Source of the DNA: Massilia sp. Root351
Lineage (GTDB): Bacteria; Pseudomonadota; Gammaproteobacteria; Burkholderiales; Burkholderiaceae_D
Length of the DNA: 64,000 nucleotides
Assembly: GCF_001425045.1 (NCBI RefSeq)
Contig: NZ_LMDJ01000034.1
Location: 62,001-126,000 of the forward strand
Direction of reading: 5' to 3'
The first letter of the stretch is position 1. Every line of letters begins with the position of its first letter. Position numbers and translations under genes: made by a program. The notes beneath the pieces are model-generated. The model had not been told where the DNA came from, ran no database searches, and saw only the letters and a list, made by a program, of their open reading frames with translations. Positions 33,841-42,881 of this stretch are shown here, piece after piece.

Positions 33841-34989
33841 TCACGCCGCCGAGGCCGCACCCTGGTAGGGGCGTGCGTCGAGGGGGATGTCGATGACGAA
33901 GGTGGTGCCGTCCTGTGGGTTGCTTGCAACAACGATGCTGCCGCCGTGCGCCTCGGCTGCCTTGCGTGCGAACGGCAGGCCCACGCCCCAGCCCTGCACC
34001 CCGGCCTTGCCGCCCGCGGCGCGGCGGTACAGCTGGAAAATGCTCTCGCATTCGTCCGGCGAGATCGGGTCGCCGTCGTTGTGCACCGCGATGTTGGCGC
34101 GCTCGAAGCGGCTGCATACGCTCAGCTGTACCGGCGCGCCGGGGCGGCCGTACTTGATGGCGTTGCCGACCAGGTTTTCCATCGCGCGGCGCAGCGTCTC
34201 GCGGCACCAGTGGCCCTGCAGCGGCTGCTGCGGCAAGTCCAGCTCCACACGTTGCGCCGCGTCGATGGCGCCGGCCACTTCGCGCGCCAGCCCGGCCAGG
34301 TCGAACTCGGTGATGCGCAAGGCCAGCTTGCCGCAACCGCCGAAGACTATCCTGTCGAGCAGCTCGCGCGTCATGGTGTCGATTCTTTCAGCGCTGCGCA
34401 GGATGGTTTGCGCCAGCTGGCGCACGTCCTCGTCGCCGGCCATGCGCTCGATCAGCTCGGCAGCCATGCGCGCGTTCGACAGCGGCGTGCGCAGGTCGTG
34501 CGTGATGGCGGCGATGAACTGCTCGCGCAGCGCCGCTTGCACCGCAGCAAAAGCGTTGGCGCTGTCACGGACCATGTTGTCGATGCTGCCGGCGATCAGC
34601 GCGCGCTGTTCCAGGTCCAGCGGCGTACCGGCCTGTTCCATCTGCGCGAACAGCACCTGCTTAAACAGCTGCAACTCGTGGATCAGGGTGGTGATGTCGT
34701 AAGGCGTCAAGCGCGCGCGTTCGCCGCCGTGCTCGGCGGCCAGCACCACCAGGTCGCTGGTGGCGTGGGCGCGTTCCGGCTCCGTCAGCAGCATGGCCAG
34801 CGTATCGACAATGGCCGGCAGGGTGTTGGCCAGGATGGCCACGTGCAGCGGCACCGCCTTGGGCACGTTGATGCGCATCGCCTCCATCCACGCGTTCACC
34901 ACTTCCTCGCGGCAGGCCATGAGGGCGCGCGTAGGCGGGGCCAAGCCGGGCTGGCCAGGATCGCTTGTGCCTGTCAGATTGGAACTCAT
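33841..34989 (-). CDS. Soluble sensor histidine kinase with RsbRD-like N-terminus
   Basis: A 382-residue cytosolic kinase. Residues about 20-145 are all-helical and resemble the RsbRD_N sensor domain. HisKA has the phospho-histidine at 164 in AITHDLRTPLSN, and the HATPase_c domain has the N box ENLVGNAIKYG and the G box GWGVGLPFARKAAEAHGGS. There is no membrane segment. The start is taken at ATG 34989; longer readings to 35097 lack support and no good ribosome site exists for either. There is no response regulator nearby, so it is an orphan kinase. It is divergent from the TIGR04552-like gene. Confidence 0.85.
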   Translation of the reverse strand: MSSNLTGTSDPGQPGLAPPTRALMACREEVVNAWMEAMRINVPKAVPLHVAILANTLPAIVDTLAMLLTEPERAHATSDLVVLAAEHGGERARLTPYDITTLIHELQLFKQVLFAQMEQAGTPLDLEQRALIAGSIDNMVRDSANAFAAVQAALREQFIAAITHDLRTPLSNARMAAELIERMAGDEDVRQLAQTILRSAERIDTMTRELLDRIVFGGCGKLALRITEFDLAGLAREVAGAIDAAQRVELDLPQQPLQGHWCRETLRRAMENLVGNAIKYGRPGAPVQLSVCSRFERANIAVHNDGDPISPDECESIFQLYRRAAGGKAGVQGWGVGLPFARKAAEAHGGSIVVASNPQDGTTFVIDIPLDARPYQGAASAA

Positions 34990-35186
34990 GGCAGTAAATA
35001 TAGCGCGGCCCAGCTCCGTGCGACGCCCGTTTGGTTGCCCGTTGCTGCGCTTGTTGCGGCGCATCAAGCCTGAATCTGGCTCGCGGCGCATTTGCAACGG
35101 CGGCCCTATTGATGCGCGGCGCCGATTGACCGCCGCCCGGCACGGGGGGATACTTGCTCATTGGATAGCGCTGATGGCATAGAGAC

Positions 35187-36395
35187 ATGACCGAACTGCA
35201 TGCGTCACTCAAGTGCGCGCACAAATTCTCGCTGAACTGGGGCTACCTTAACGCCATCGCCAGCGGCGTGTCCGCCATCGACCTGGGAGCGCTGGCGCTG
35301 CGCAATCTGCACGACGCGCGCCAGTTCGTGCTGGAGTACGGCTTCGACCTGGCGCAGCCGGCCGCGCCCGCCATTATTGCCCGCGCGCACCGCGAAGCGG
35401 TGGGCTTCATCGCCAGCACCTTCCTGGAACCGGGCCAGGCCGCCCTGATTCCGCCCGAGGTGCGCACGCCGGACGACCCCTTGCAGCTGCTGGTGTACGC
35501 CTCGCGGCGCGGCCTGCAGGCGGACGCGCTGCGCATGTGGTCGTGCGCGGTGCTGAAGGTCATGCACGGCATTTTCTACATCGACAACAACCTCAAGCTG
35601 CGCCACTTCAACACCATCCGCGAACAGGTGTTCGCCTCGCTGGACGAAGTGATACGCAGCGACGGCGGCCAGTATTACCTGACGCACGGCGACACCTGCT
35701 TGCCGCTGCTGCACTTTGACCGCAAGAACAACAAGGGCCGCAACAGCATCCTGCTCAAGCTGCTGCAAAAGGCGGCCTACCTGGCGGCGGACGTGTACGA
35801 CCACCTGGGCGTGCGGATGATCTTCAACACGCGCTTCGAGTGCCTGCTGGCCTTGCAGACCCTGCAGCGCGCGCACCTGCTGTCGGTCACCAACGTCGAT
35901 TCGCAACGCACCCGCAACACGCTGCTGGACATGGAGGCCGCCAAGGAGGTGTTCTGCAAGTACCGGCCCATGCTGGAACGCAGCGAGGCGTACCCTGCCG
36001 AACTGCTGCAGCGCATGGACCAGGAGCTGCTGGCGCACTCGGAGCAGCAGACCCGCAGCGACAATCCGCACAGCGGCGAAGGCTTCAGCAGCATCCAGGT
36101 GACGGTGCGCAAAATGATCCATCTGCACGCCAGCGACGCCGGCGGCAGCAGCCTGCCCATTTTCGCCGCACAGGATGCCGCCGCGCAGGAATCGGCCGAG
36201 CCGGACTACGACGTCGGCTTCTTCTTCGAGTACGAGATCCAGCTGATGGACAAGGCCAGCCACGACCTCAGCCTGAGCGGGCCGGCCAGCCACGAAGCCT
36301 ACAAGCGGCGCCAGGTGGAAACGGCGCGCCTGCGCGTGCTGGGCCGCGAACTGCTGCGCTGGATGGACGAGCACAGCGCGGCCGCCGTGGCATGA
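35187..36395 (+). CDS. TIGR04552-like conserved protein
   Basis: A 402-residue cytosolic protein. The central part DVYDHLGVRMIFNTRFECLLAL recalls (from memory only) the TIGR04552/TIGR04562 families and, faintly, the RelA/SpoT synthetase stretch. The first 200 residues are helical (ALALRNLHDARQFVLEYGFDL, then DALRMWSCAVLKVMHGIFYIDNN). I cannot assign an activity. It is the first gene of a plus-strand run; its stop overlaps the next start as ATGA. An alternative is that it is a nucleotidyltransferase-like regulator linked to the neighbouring binding proteins. Confidence 0.6.
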   Translation: MTELHASLKCAHKFSLNWGYLNAIASGVSAIDLGALALRNLHDARQFVLEYGFDLAQPAAPAIIARAHREAVGFIASTFLEPGQAALIPPEVRTPDDPLQLLVYASRRGLQADALRMWSCAVLKVMHGIFYIDNNLKLRHFNTIREQVFASLDEVIRSDGGQYYLTHGDTCLPLLHFDRKNNKGRNSILLKLLQKAAYLAADVYDHLGVRMIFNTRFECLLALQTLQRAHLLSVTNVDSQRTRNTLLDMEAAKEVFCKYRPMLERSEAYPAELLQRMDQELLAHSEQQTRSDNPHSGEGFSSIQVTVRKMIHLHASDAGGSSLPIFAAQDAAAQESAEPDYDVGFFFEYEIQLMDKASHDLSLSGPASHEAYKRRQVETARLRVLGRELLRWMDEHSAAAVA

Positions 36396-37213
36396 GCGGC
36401 GCCGCGATGCCACCAACCGCGCCTCCTGCCGTGCCGCCGGCGCAATTGCCTCTGCGGGCGCGGGCCGCGCTGGCCGCCACGCTGGCCTGCGGCCTGCTGT
36501 CCACGGCGGCGGCGGCCCCGCTGGTGCTGCGCACGGCGGCGCAGGACAACAATCCCCTGAAGTACGAGCTGAACGCCAAGCGCAAAGGCATCTGCGTGGA
36601 CGTCATCAAGGCCGTCGAGCAGGTGTCGCCGGGGCTGCACCTGACCGGCTGGACCCAGCCCATGTCGCTGCCGCGCATCGAGTCGGCGCTGATGGAGGGC
36701 CAGCTCGACGTGTTCTGCGCGCTGATCCGCACCAAGGCGCGCGCGGCCAGGTTCACCTACATCGATATCCCGGTCTACACGGTGCGCCACAGGATCGCGG
36801 TGCGCGCCGACGACCAGGTGGCGATCCAGACACTGGACGAAATCCGCAAGCTGGGCCCGGGCAATGTGATCATCGTCTCCCGGGGCACGGCGCACGAAAG
36901 CCTGCTGCAAGGCGAGACCGGGCTGGAGCTCGACGCCAGCAGCCGCGACACCGAGGTGAACTTGCGCAAACTGCTGAACAAGCGCGGGCGCTTTTTTTAC
37001 CACAGCGAAAGCTCGCTGCAGCGCACCATCGCGGACGAGCACCTGACCGGCATGATACGGCTGCTGCCCACCGTGTTCCGCGAGGAGGCGCTGTACTTCG
37101 TGGTCTCGCGCAAGCTGGCGCCGGCCGCCGCCGAACAGCTGCGGCAGGCGCTGCAAACGCTGGCCCAGCGCGGCGAGCTGCAGAAAATCCACGCCAGCTA
37201 CAAGGACCGCTGA
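36392..37213 (+). CDS. Orphan periplasmic solute-binding protein (SBP_bac_3-like)
   Basis: The 273-residue product has a signal segment (RAALAATLACGLLSTAAAA) and a polar amino-acid-like binding fold: KRKGICVDVIKAVEQVSPG and ESALMEGQLDVFCALIRTKAR. ATGA couples it to the preceding gene, so the two are co-translated. No permease is present. It is 3 bp upstream of a second binding-protein gene, so the pair may form a sensor for a ligand. Confidence 0.8.
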   Translation: MSGAAMPPTAPPAVPPAQLPLRARAALAATLACGLLSTAAAAPLVLRTAAQDNNPLKYELNAKRKGICVDVIKAVEQVSPGLHLTGWTQPMSLPRIESALMEGQLDVFCALIRTKARAARFTYIDIPVYTVRHRIAVRADDQVAIQTLDEIRKLGPGNVIIVSRGTAHESLLQGETGLELDASSRDTEVNLRKLLNKRGRFFYHSESSLQRTIADEHLTGMIRLLPTVFREEALYFVVSRKLAPAAAEQLRQALQTLAQRGELQKIHASYKDR

Positions 37214-37216
37214 GCC

Positions 37217-38038
37217 ATGCCGCACCTGCGCCCCCGCCTGTTCCTGTCCGTGTGCCTGCCCCTGGCCTGGCTCTCAGCAGCGCTGCCGTCCGTGGCGGCG
37301 CACGCCGCCGGCGCACGCCAGGCGGCGCCGCTGGTCATGTGCTACGAAGATGTGGCGCAGCGCCCGTGGAGTTCGCCCGACGGCACAGGCTTGAATTTCG
37401 AGTTGCTGCGGCGCGTGGAAAAGCAGCTGGGCGAGCGCTTCGTGTACGCCGCCAAGCCGTGGCGGCGCTGTATCGAGGAACTGCGCCTGGGCACGGTGGA
37501 CGCGGTGATCGCCGCCGCCGACGACCAGGCCAGGCGCAGCTTCGGCGCCTATCCGCTGCTGGCCGACGGCAGCGCCGATCCGGCGCGCGCGCTGTATTCG
37601 GACAGCCACCACGTGTTCCTGCGCACGGGCGGGCGCGGCAGCTGGGACGGGCACACGCTGCAGGCGCCCAACCGGGAAGTGGCGGTACAGTCGGGCTACC
37701 TGATCGGCACCGTGCTGCGCGAGCGCGGCTACCGCCCGCGCGAACTGGTGAAGTCGGCCGACGACGCGCTGCGCCTGCTGCTGACCGGCATGTTCGACGT
37801 CGCCATCCTGCAGGGCATCGAAGCGAGCAAGCTGGTGCGCAACGACCCGCGCTTCCAGGGCCATATCACGCAGGCCGCGCAGCCCTACCGGGTGCTGGAC
37901 CTGCACCTGGTCTTCAACCGCGCCACCTACCGCCGCAACGCGCAGCGCGCGGACGCCATCTGGCACGCCATCGCGGCGGTGCGCGGCTCGGCCGAATATC
38001 GCCGGCTGGCCGGCGAAGCGGGAGTGCAGGAACCGTAG
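37217..38038 (+). CDS. Second orphan periplasmic solute-binding protein
   Basis: A 273-residue protein with signal peptide (LSAALPSVAAHAAGA) and the same SBP_bac_3-type fold: GTGLNFELLRRVEKQLGERF, then CIEELRLGTVDAVIAAADDQ and KSADDALRLLLTGMFDVAIL. It begins 3 bp after the previous gene. It is divergent in sequence from that partner, so it is probably not a recent duplicate. With no transporter adjacent, a sensory use is as likely as transport. Confidence 0.8.
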   Translation: MPHLRPRLFLSVCLPLAWLSAALPSVAAHAAGARQAAPLVMCYEDVAQRPWSSPDGTGLNFELLRRVEKQLGERFVYAAKPWRRCIEELRLGTVDAVIAAADDQARRSFGAYPLLADGSADPARALYSDSHHVFLRTGGRGSWDGHTLQAPNREVAVQSGYLIGTVLRERGYRPRELVKSADDALRLLLTGMFDVAILQGIEASKLVRNDPRFQGHITQAAQPYRVLDLHLVFNRATYRRNAQRADAIWHAIAAVRGSAEYRRLAGEAGVQEP

Positions 38039-38084
38039 CCGGACAAGCCATGGGAAGCTTGGCAAGCTGCCCTGTTTTCTTTTT

Positions 38085-38150
38085 TTGCAACTCCGCAGCC
38101 GTTCTTGGATACAATACCATCCCATGAACACCCCACCCGCACGGCCTTGA
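38085..38150 (+). promoter_or_regulatory. Promoter and mini-ORF before the RDD gene
   Basis: TTGCAA (38085-38090) and TACAAT (38110-38115) form a promoter with a long 19-bp spacer. Transcription would begin almost at ATG 38124, which opens an 8-codon frame (MNTPPARP) ending in TGA 38148-38150. That stop overlaps the TTG at 38147-38149 that is the likeliest start of the RDD frame. Either this is a leader peptide coupled to a TTG start, or one base is missing and the true start is ATG 38124. Confidence 0.45.
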
Positions 38151-38818
38151 TCGACGGCCGCCTCTCGCTGACCACGCCGGAAGGCACGCGCCTGCTGCTG
38201 ACCCCGGCCGGACCGGCTCCGCGTGCCTGGGCCTGGGCGCTGGACGTGGCGCTGTGGCTGACTTTCATGGGCCTGGCCAGCTGGCTGCTGAGCGGACCGC
38301 GCATGGCGCAGGGGGTGCTGGCGGTGCTGGCCTTCGTCAGCTACTGGGGCTATCCCGTCATTTGCGAAGTCCATTTCCAGGGCCAGACGGTGGGCAAGCG
38401 CGCGCTCGGCCTGCAGGTCCGGCGCGACAACGGGCTGCCGGTGGGCTGGCGCGAATCGGCGCTGCGCAACCTGCTGCTGGTGGCCGACTTCCTGCCGCTG
38501 GCCTACGCCACCGGCCTGGCCTGCATGCTGTATGACCGCCAGTTCCGTCGCCTGGGCGACATCGTGGCCGGCACGCTGGTGGTGTACCGCGACCGGCCGC
38601 CGCCGCGTCCCGCGGTGCGCGAGGCGGCGCCGCTGCCGCTGCCCTTCCCGCTCACGTCCGCGCAGCAGCGCGCGCTGGCCGACCTGTTCGACCGCGAACA
38701 GGGCCTGCCGCCGGCGCGGCTGGAAGAACTGGGCAGCATCGCCGAGCCGCTCACCGGCCTCACCGGCGCGGCCTCGCTGGACCGCCTGCGTTCCTACGCA
38801 GCGGGACTGAAGCAATGA
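38147..38818 (+). CDS. RDD family membrane protein
   Basis: A 223-residue membrane protein. Segments at about 32-50 and 57-72 are followed by the RDD signature region GQTVGKRALGLQVRRDNGLPVGW, then a further segment at 107-127 and a Pro/Ala-rich cytosolic tail. RDD proteins are found beside SpoIIM and MoxR genes. The start is uncertain: TTG 38147 is adopted because homologues begin near IDGRLSLTTPEG; TTG 38105 would extend it by 14 residues. It is the first gene of a six-gene operon. Confidence 0.75.
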   Translation: MIDGRLSLTTPEGTRLLLTPAGPAPRAWAWALDVALWLTFMGLASWLLSGPRMAQGVLAVLAFVSYWGYPVICEVHFQGQTVGKRALGLQVRRDNGLPVGWRESALRNLLLVADFLPLAYATGLACMLYDRQFRRLGDIVAGTLVVYRDRPPPRPAVREAAPLPLPFPLTSAQQRALADLFDREQGLPPARLEELGSIAEPLTGLTGAASLDRLRSYAAGLKQ

Positions 38819-38828
38819 GGCCGGCTGC

Positions 38829-39803
38829 ATGAAGCAAACCCAGTTTGAACAGCAGCACGCGCCGCTGTGGGAAGCGGTCGACGCCATCCTGCAGAACCGC
38901 TCGGACGACGCCGCCGCCCTGCCGTCGCTGTACCGCCGCCTGTGCCAGTGCCTGGCGCTGGCCGGCCAGCGCGGCTATTCCCCGGCCCTGACCGACTATC
39001 TGCACGCGCAGGCGGCAGCCTGCCACTTGCGCCTGTACGGCAGCGTGGCCGAGCGCCCGCGCGCCCTGCTGCAATGGATGCTGGTCGATTTCCCGTGCCG
39101 GGTGCGCGCAGAATGGCGCTTGCTGCTGCTGGCGGCGCTGGCGGTGTTCGGCGTGGCGCTGGCCCTGGGCCTGCTGGTGTGGCAGCAGCCGTACTGGGCG
39201 CACAGTTTCATCGATCCGGCGCAGCTGGAAAAATACCGCCAGATGTACAAGCCCGGCCGCATCGACATCGGGCGCGGGCAGGAAGGCGACCTGCAAATGT
39301 TCGGCCACTACATCTGGAACAACGTGTCGATCTGCTTCCGCACGTTCGCCGGCGGCATCTTCGGCGGCCTGCCGTCGCTGCTCAGCCTGGCCTTCAACGG
39401 CATGCACATGGGCGTGATCGCCAGCTGGCTGAGCATGGACCCGCTGACGCGCACCAATTTCTGGTCCTTCGTGGTGACCCACTCCAGTTTCGAGATCACC
39501 GGCCTGGTGCTGGCTGGCCTGTCCGGCATGCGCCTCGGGCTGGCGCTGATCGCCCCCGGGCGCCTGAGCCGGCGCCACGCGCTGTACGCCAGCAGCCGCG
39601 CCATGTTCCCGGTCATCGTGGGGGCGGCGATGCTGACCCTGCTGGCCGCCTTCGTGGAAGCGTTCTGGTCCGCCAGCGCGGCCGTGCCGCCGCAAGTGAA
39701 GTACGCGGTGGGCGGCGTGTGCTGGACGGCGGTGATCGCCTTCTTCCTGCTGGCCGGCCGCCGCAGCGGCGCGCATGGCCGGGGAGCACCGCATGCGGAT
39801 TGA
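38829..39803 (+). CDS. SpoIIM-like (DUF95) membrane protein
   Basis: A 324-residue integral membrane protein of the stage II sporulation M (DUF95) family, with four or five membrane segments and the conserved FNGMHMGVIASWLS and HSSFEITGLVLAGLSGMRLG stretches. In non-sporulating bacteria it is a partner of MoxR and DUF58 proteins of unknown role. It begins 10 bp after the RDD stop, and its own stop lies within the next reading frame (11-bp overlap), consistent with coupled translation. Confidence 0.9.
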   Translation: MKQTQFEQQHAPLWEAVDAILQNRSDDAAALPSLYRRLCQCLALAGQRGYSPALTDYLHAQAAACHLRLYGSVAERPRALLQWMLVDFPCRVRAEWRLLLLAALAVFGVALALGLLVWQQPYWAHSFIDPAQLEKYRQMYKPGRIDIGRGQEGDLQMFGHYIWNNVSICFRTFAGGIFGGLPSLLSLAFNGMHMGVIASWLSMDPLTRTNFWSFVVTHSSFEITGLVLAGLSGMRLGLALIAPGRLSRRHALYASSRAMFPVIVGAAMLTLLAAFVEAFWSASAAVPPQVKYAVGGVCWTAVIAFFLLAGRRSGAHGRGAPHAD

Positions 39804-41490
39804 CAAGCTGCAGATCGCGCTGCGGCCGCGCCCCGCGCCGCAGGCGCTGGACCTGGGCTTCGCGCTGCTGCGCGCGCACGCCGGGCCGGTGTACAAGACC
39901 TGGCTGGCGCTGTGGCTGCCCCTGTGCGCCCTGTCGCAGCTGCTGATCTGGGCCGCGCCCGGCTACGCGGCCTTGTGGATGTTCCTGCCCTGGTGGCTGC
40001 GGCCGCTGCTCGAACGCGGCCCGCTGTACGTGCTGTCGCGCCAGGTGTTCGGCGAGGACGTGACGTGGCGCCAGGCGCTGCGTGCCTGGCCGCGCCAGCT
40101 GGGCGGCGGCTGGTTCCGGCTGCTGACCTGGTGGCGTTTTTTCATGCCGGGACGCGGCCTGTACCAGCCGGTCTGGCAGCTCGAGCAGGCGCGCGGCGCC
40201 ACTGCCAGCGAGCGCCGCAACGTCATCGGCCGCAACGGCACCGGCGCCGCCGCCTACCGCTTCGGCCTGGCCTGCGCCCACTTCGACGCGGTGCTGAATT
40301 TCGGCCTGGTGGCCCTGGTCGGGCTGTTCTTCAGCGAAGGCCCTGCCATCAATCCGCTGGCCGTCTTCGTCTCGGGCGGCAACGGCACCTGGCTCGACCT
40401 GGTGGTGATGGCCGCCTATACCGTCTCGGGCGGCATCGTGGGGCCGGTCTACACCGCCTGCTGCTTCACCCTGTACCTGAACCGGCGCGCCACGCTGGAA
40501 GCATGGGATATCGAGATCACGCTGCGCCAGATCCAGGCGCCGGCGGCGCGCCACCAGCCGCAGCAGGCCGCGCCTGCGCCGGCGGCAACGCCGGTATCGG
40601 CCCAGGCCGGCCGCGCCAGTCCGCAGCTGCTGGCCCTGCTGGCGGCGCTGGCCAGCGTGCTGCTGGCAGCTGGGCTGCTGTGCGCGCCGGCCGGCGCCGA
40701 ACCGCTGCAAGCGGCCGCGCCGCCGCCCGCCGCAGCGCCGGGCGACCTGCAGTGCGAGCGGCCACGGCACCTGGAGGAGCAGATCGGCAAGCATGCGCCG
40801 GTGCGCAGCGCCGAACAGGCTGCGCTGCGCGCGGAACTGCGGCGGCTGTACAACAGCGACGACCTGCGCGGCTACAAGTGCGAGGACAGCTGGCACTTCA
40901 AGGATTTCGACGAAGCGGAGCAGAAGCCGGAGCGCCCGCCCAAGCTGCCGGACCTGAGCGTGCTGGCCCTGGTCATCAAAGTACTGCTGATCGCCGGCGG
41001 CGTGGCCCTGGTGGCATGGCTGCTGTACCGCTATCGCGGCAAATTCGCGTGGCTGCTGCCGGCCCCGGCTATGCATGCCGCCACCGAGATCGCCGGATTG
41101 GACATCCGCGCCGAAAGCCTGCCCGGCGACGTGGCGGGAGCGGTGCGCCGCCTGTGGGACCAGGGCGACCGGCGCGGCGCGCTGGCCTTGCTGTACCGCG
41201 CCACCTTGTCGCGCCTGGTGCAGCAGGATGGCTTGCTGCTGGCGCAGGGCGCCACCGAGGGCGACTGCCTGCGCCTGGCGCAGCAGGCCGCCCTGCCTGC
41301 CGCGCGCTACCAGGTCGCCGCCACCGCCACCACGCTGTGGCTGAACGGCGCCTACGGTGCGCGCTGGCCCGATAGCGCCGCGCTGTACGCCGCCTGCGGC
41401 GCGTGGCGGGCGCAGTTTGAAGCACAGCCCGGCGCGCAGGCCGGCGGGCTGCCTGGCGGACCGTCCGCCGCGCACCTGGAGCGCCCATGA
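39793..41490 (+). CDS. DUF4129 domain membrane protein
   Basis: A 565-residue protein. The N-terminal half has several membrane segments (ALWLPLCALSQLLIW, VALVGLFF, VVMAAYTVSGGIVGPVYTACC, LLALLAALASVLLAAGLLC). A linker, another membrane helix (LALVIKVLLIAGGVALVAWLL) and the DUF4129 region follow, with DRRGALALLYRATLSRLVQQDG as its mark. Start ATG 39793 has GGGGAG six bases before it, so it is preferred to ATG 39775. It overlaps the SpoIIM gene by 11 bp. Members with transglutaminase fusions exist; none is fused here. Confidence 0.82.
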   Translation: MRIDKLQIALRPRPAPQALDLGFALLRAHAGPVYKTWLALWLPLCALSQLLIWAAPGYAALWMFLPWWLRPLLERGPLYVLSRQVFGEDVTWRQALRAWPRQLGGGWFRLLTWWRFFMPGRGLYQPVWQLEQARGATASERRNVIGRNGTGAAAYRFGLACAHFDAVLNFGLVALVGLFFSEGPAINPLAVFVSGGNGTWLDLVVMAAYTVSGGIVGPVYTACCFTLYLNRRATLEAWDIEITLRQIQAPAARHQPQQAAPAPAATPVSAQAGRASPQLLALLAALASVLLAAGLLCAPAGAEPLQAAAPPPAAAPGDLQCERPRHLEEQIGKHAPVRSAEQAALRAELRRLYNSDDLRGYKCEDSWHFKDFDEAEQKPERPPKLPDLSVLALVIKVLLIAGGVALVAWLLYRYRGKFAWLLPAPAMHAATEIAGLDIRAESLPGDVAGAVRRLWDQGDRRGALALLYRATLSRLVQQDGLLLAQGATEGDCLRLAQQAALPAARYQVAATATTLWLNGAYGARWPDSAALYAACGAWRAQFEAQPGAQAGGLPGGPSAAHLERP

Positions 41491-42881
41491 GCACCGCCAA
41501 GACAGCAGTCCCGCGCCGTCCGGGCCGAGGCGCGCGCACGCTGCTCGCCCTGGCTTGCGTGGGCGCGCTGGCCGGCAGCGTGTGGCTGTGGTACGCCGTC
41601 ATGGAACATTCGCCGACTGCGGTGCCCTATGTGTCCCCGCTGGCCATCAACAACCCCATGCTGGCCGCCGGCACCCTGCTCACGCAGCACGGCTACAGCG
41701 TCGAGGTCGAGCAGCGGCTGAGCGGCGTGAGCCTGTCCCGGCTGCCGGCCGGCACGCTGATCCTGGCCGACAACGGCGGCCAGGTCGATCCGGTGCAGGC
41801 CGCGCAGCTAATGGACTGGGCCCGGCGCGGCAACACCGTGGTGCTGCAGCCCAAGTGGGTGCCGGTGCAGTACCGCGCGGAAGACAACGCGCGCCGCCCC
41901 GACAGCGGCAAACGCTTGTCGCCGCTGACCGAGCCGGACCCGCTGGGCGCGCGTTTCGGCGTTGGCCTGAGCTACCGCAACAAGCTGCGCGCCAACTGCG
42001 ACACGGTCAATGGCGCCGCCGAGGCCCTGCCGCCGGAAGACGGCGAGGACGTGCCGGACGAGGACGAGCAGGCCGGCGAGGAAGCCGGCGACCAGGCAAG
42101 CGGCGCGGACGGCGCCCATGCCGGCGACGACGAAAACACGGCCACGGACAAGCCGAAGGACCTGCGCCAGCTGACCTGCGTGACCCTGCCCGGCGGCCAG
42201 TATCCGCTCGCGCTGGACACCGGCACCGAGGTGCTGCATACCCTGCGCGAGGTCCACCAGCCGCTGTGGAGCGATTTCGACGGCATGTCGGTGCGCGCCT
42301 ACCGCGAAGGCCGGGGCCACGTCGTCATGGTATCGGACAATTATTTCAACAACCAGCGCCTGCCGCGCCTGGACCACGCCGAGCTGCTGCTGGGCGTGGC
42401 CGGCCTGAACCAGCAAGGCCGCAACGTGATGCTGGTGCTGCACGCCGACGCGGCGCCGTGGTACGCCATGCTGTGGCGCGCCGCGTGGATGCCGCTGACC
42501 GCGCTGGCGGTGCTGCTGGCGCTGCTGCTGTGGCGCGCCGGGCGCCGCTTCGGCCCGCTGCTGCCGCAGCCTTCCGGCGAGCGCCGCTCGCTGCTCGAGC
42601 ACATCGAAGCGAGCGGCAACTGGCTATGGCGCGCCAAAGGCGGCCGCGGGGTGCTGCTGGCCGCCGCCCGCCAGGAAACCGAGGCGCTGCTGCGGCGCCG
42701 CGCGCCGGAGCTGCTGCAGCTTGGCGACGACGAGAAAGCCGCGCGCCTGGCGCGCCTGTGCAATACCCAGCAGATCGACATGCGCGGCGCCCTGTACGGC
42801 CCGGCCGCGTCCCATCCGGCCGCGTTCACGCGCCAGATCCAGCTACTCCAACAAGTGAGAATCCATTATGAGCGACAGTAA
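41487..42881 (+). CDS. DUF4350 domain protein with acidic insert
   Basis: A 464-residue protein with one N-terminal membrane segment (about 12-33), the DUF4350 region (NPMLAAGTLLTQHGYSVEVE, then AADNGGQVDPVQAAQLM-like and LLQPKWVPVQYR) and a C-terminal membrane segment (MPLTALAVLLALLLWRAG) followed by a helical cytosolic tail. Between about 190 and 230 lies a strongly acidic insert (PPEDGEDVPDEDEQAGEE and on) that looks disordered. ATGA overlaps the DUF4129 stop. DUF4350 commonly precedes MoxR in this operon type. Confidence 0.85.
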   Translation: MSTAKTAVPRRPGRGARTLLALACVGALAGSVWLWYAVMEHSPTAVPYVSPLAINNPMLAAGTLLTQHGYSVEVEQRLSGVSLSRLPAGTLILADNGGQVDPVQAAQLMDWARRGNTVVLQPKWVPVQYRAEDNARRPDSGKRLSPLTEPDPLGARFGVGLSYRNKLRANCDTVNGAAEALPPEDGEDVPDEDEQAGEEAGDQASGADGAHAGDDENTATDKPKDLRQLTCVTLPGGQYPLALDTGTEVLHTLREVHQPLWSDFDGMSVRAYREGRGHVVMVSDNYFNNQRLPRLDHAELLLGVAGLNQQGRNVMLVLHADAAPWYAMLWRAAWMPLTALAVLLALLLWRAGRRFGPLLPQPSGERRSLLEHIEASGNWLWRAKGGRGVLLAAARQETEALLRRRAPELLQLGDDEKAARLARLCNTQQIDMRGALYGPAASHPAAFTRQIQLLQQVRIHYERQ

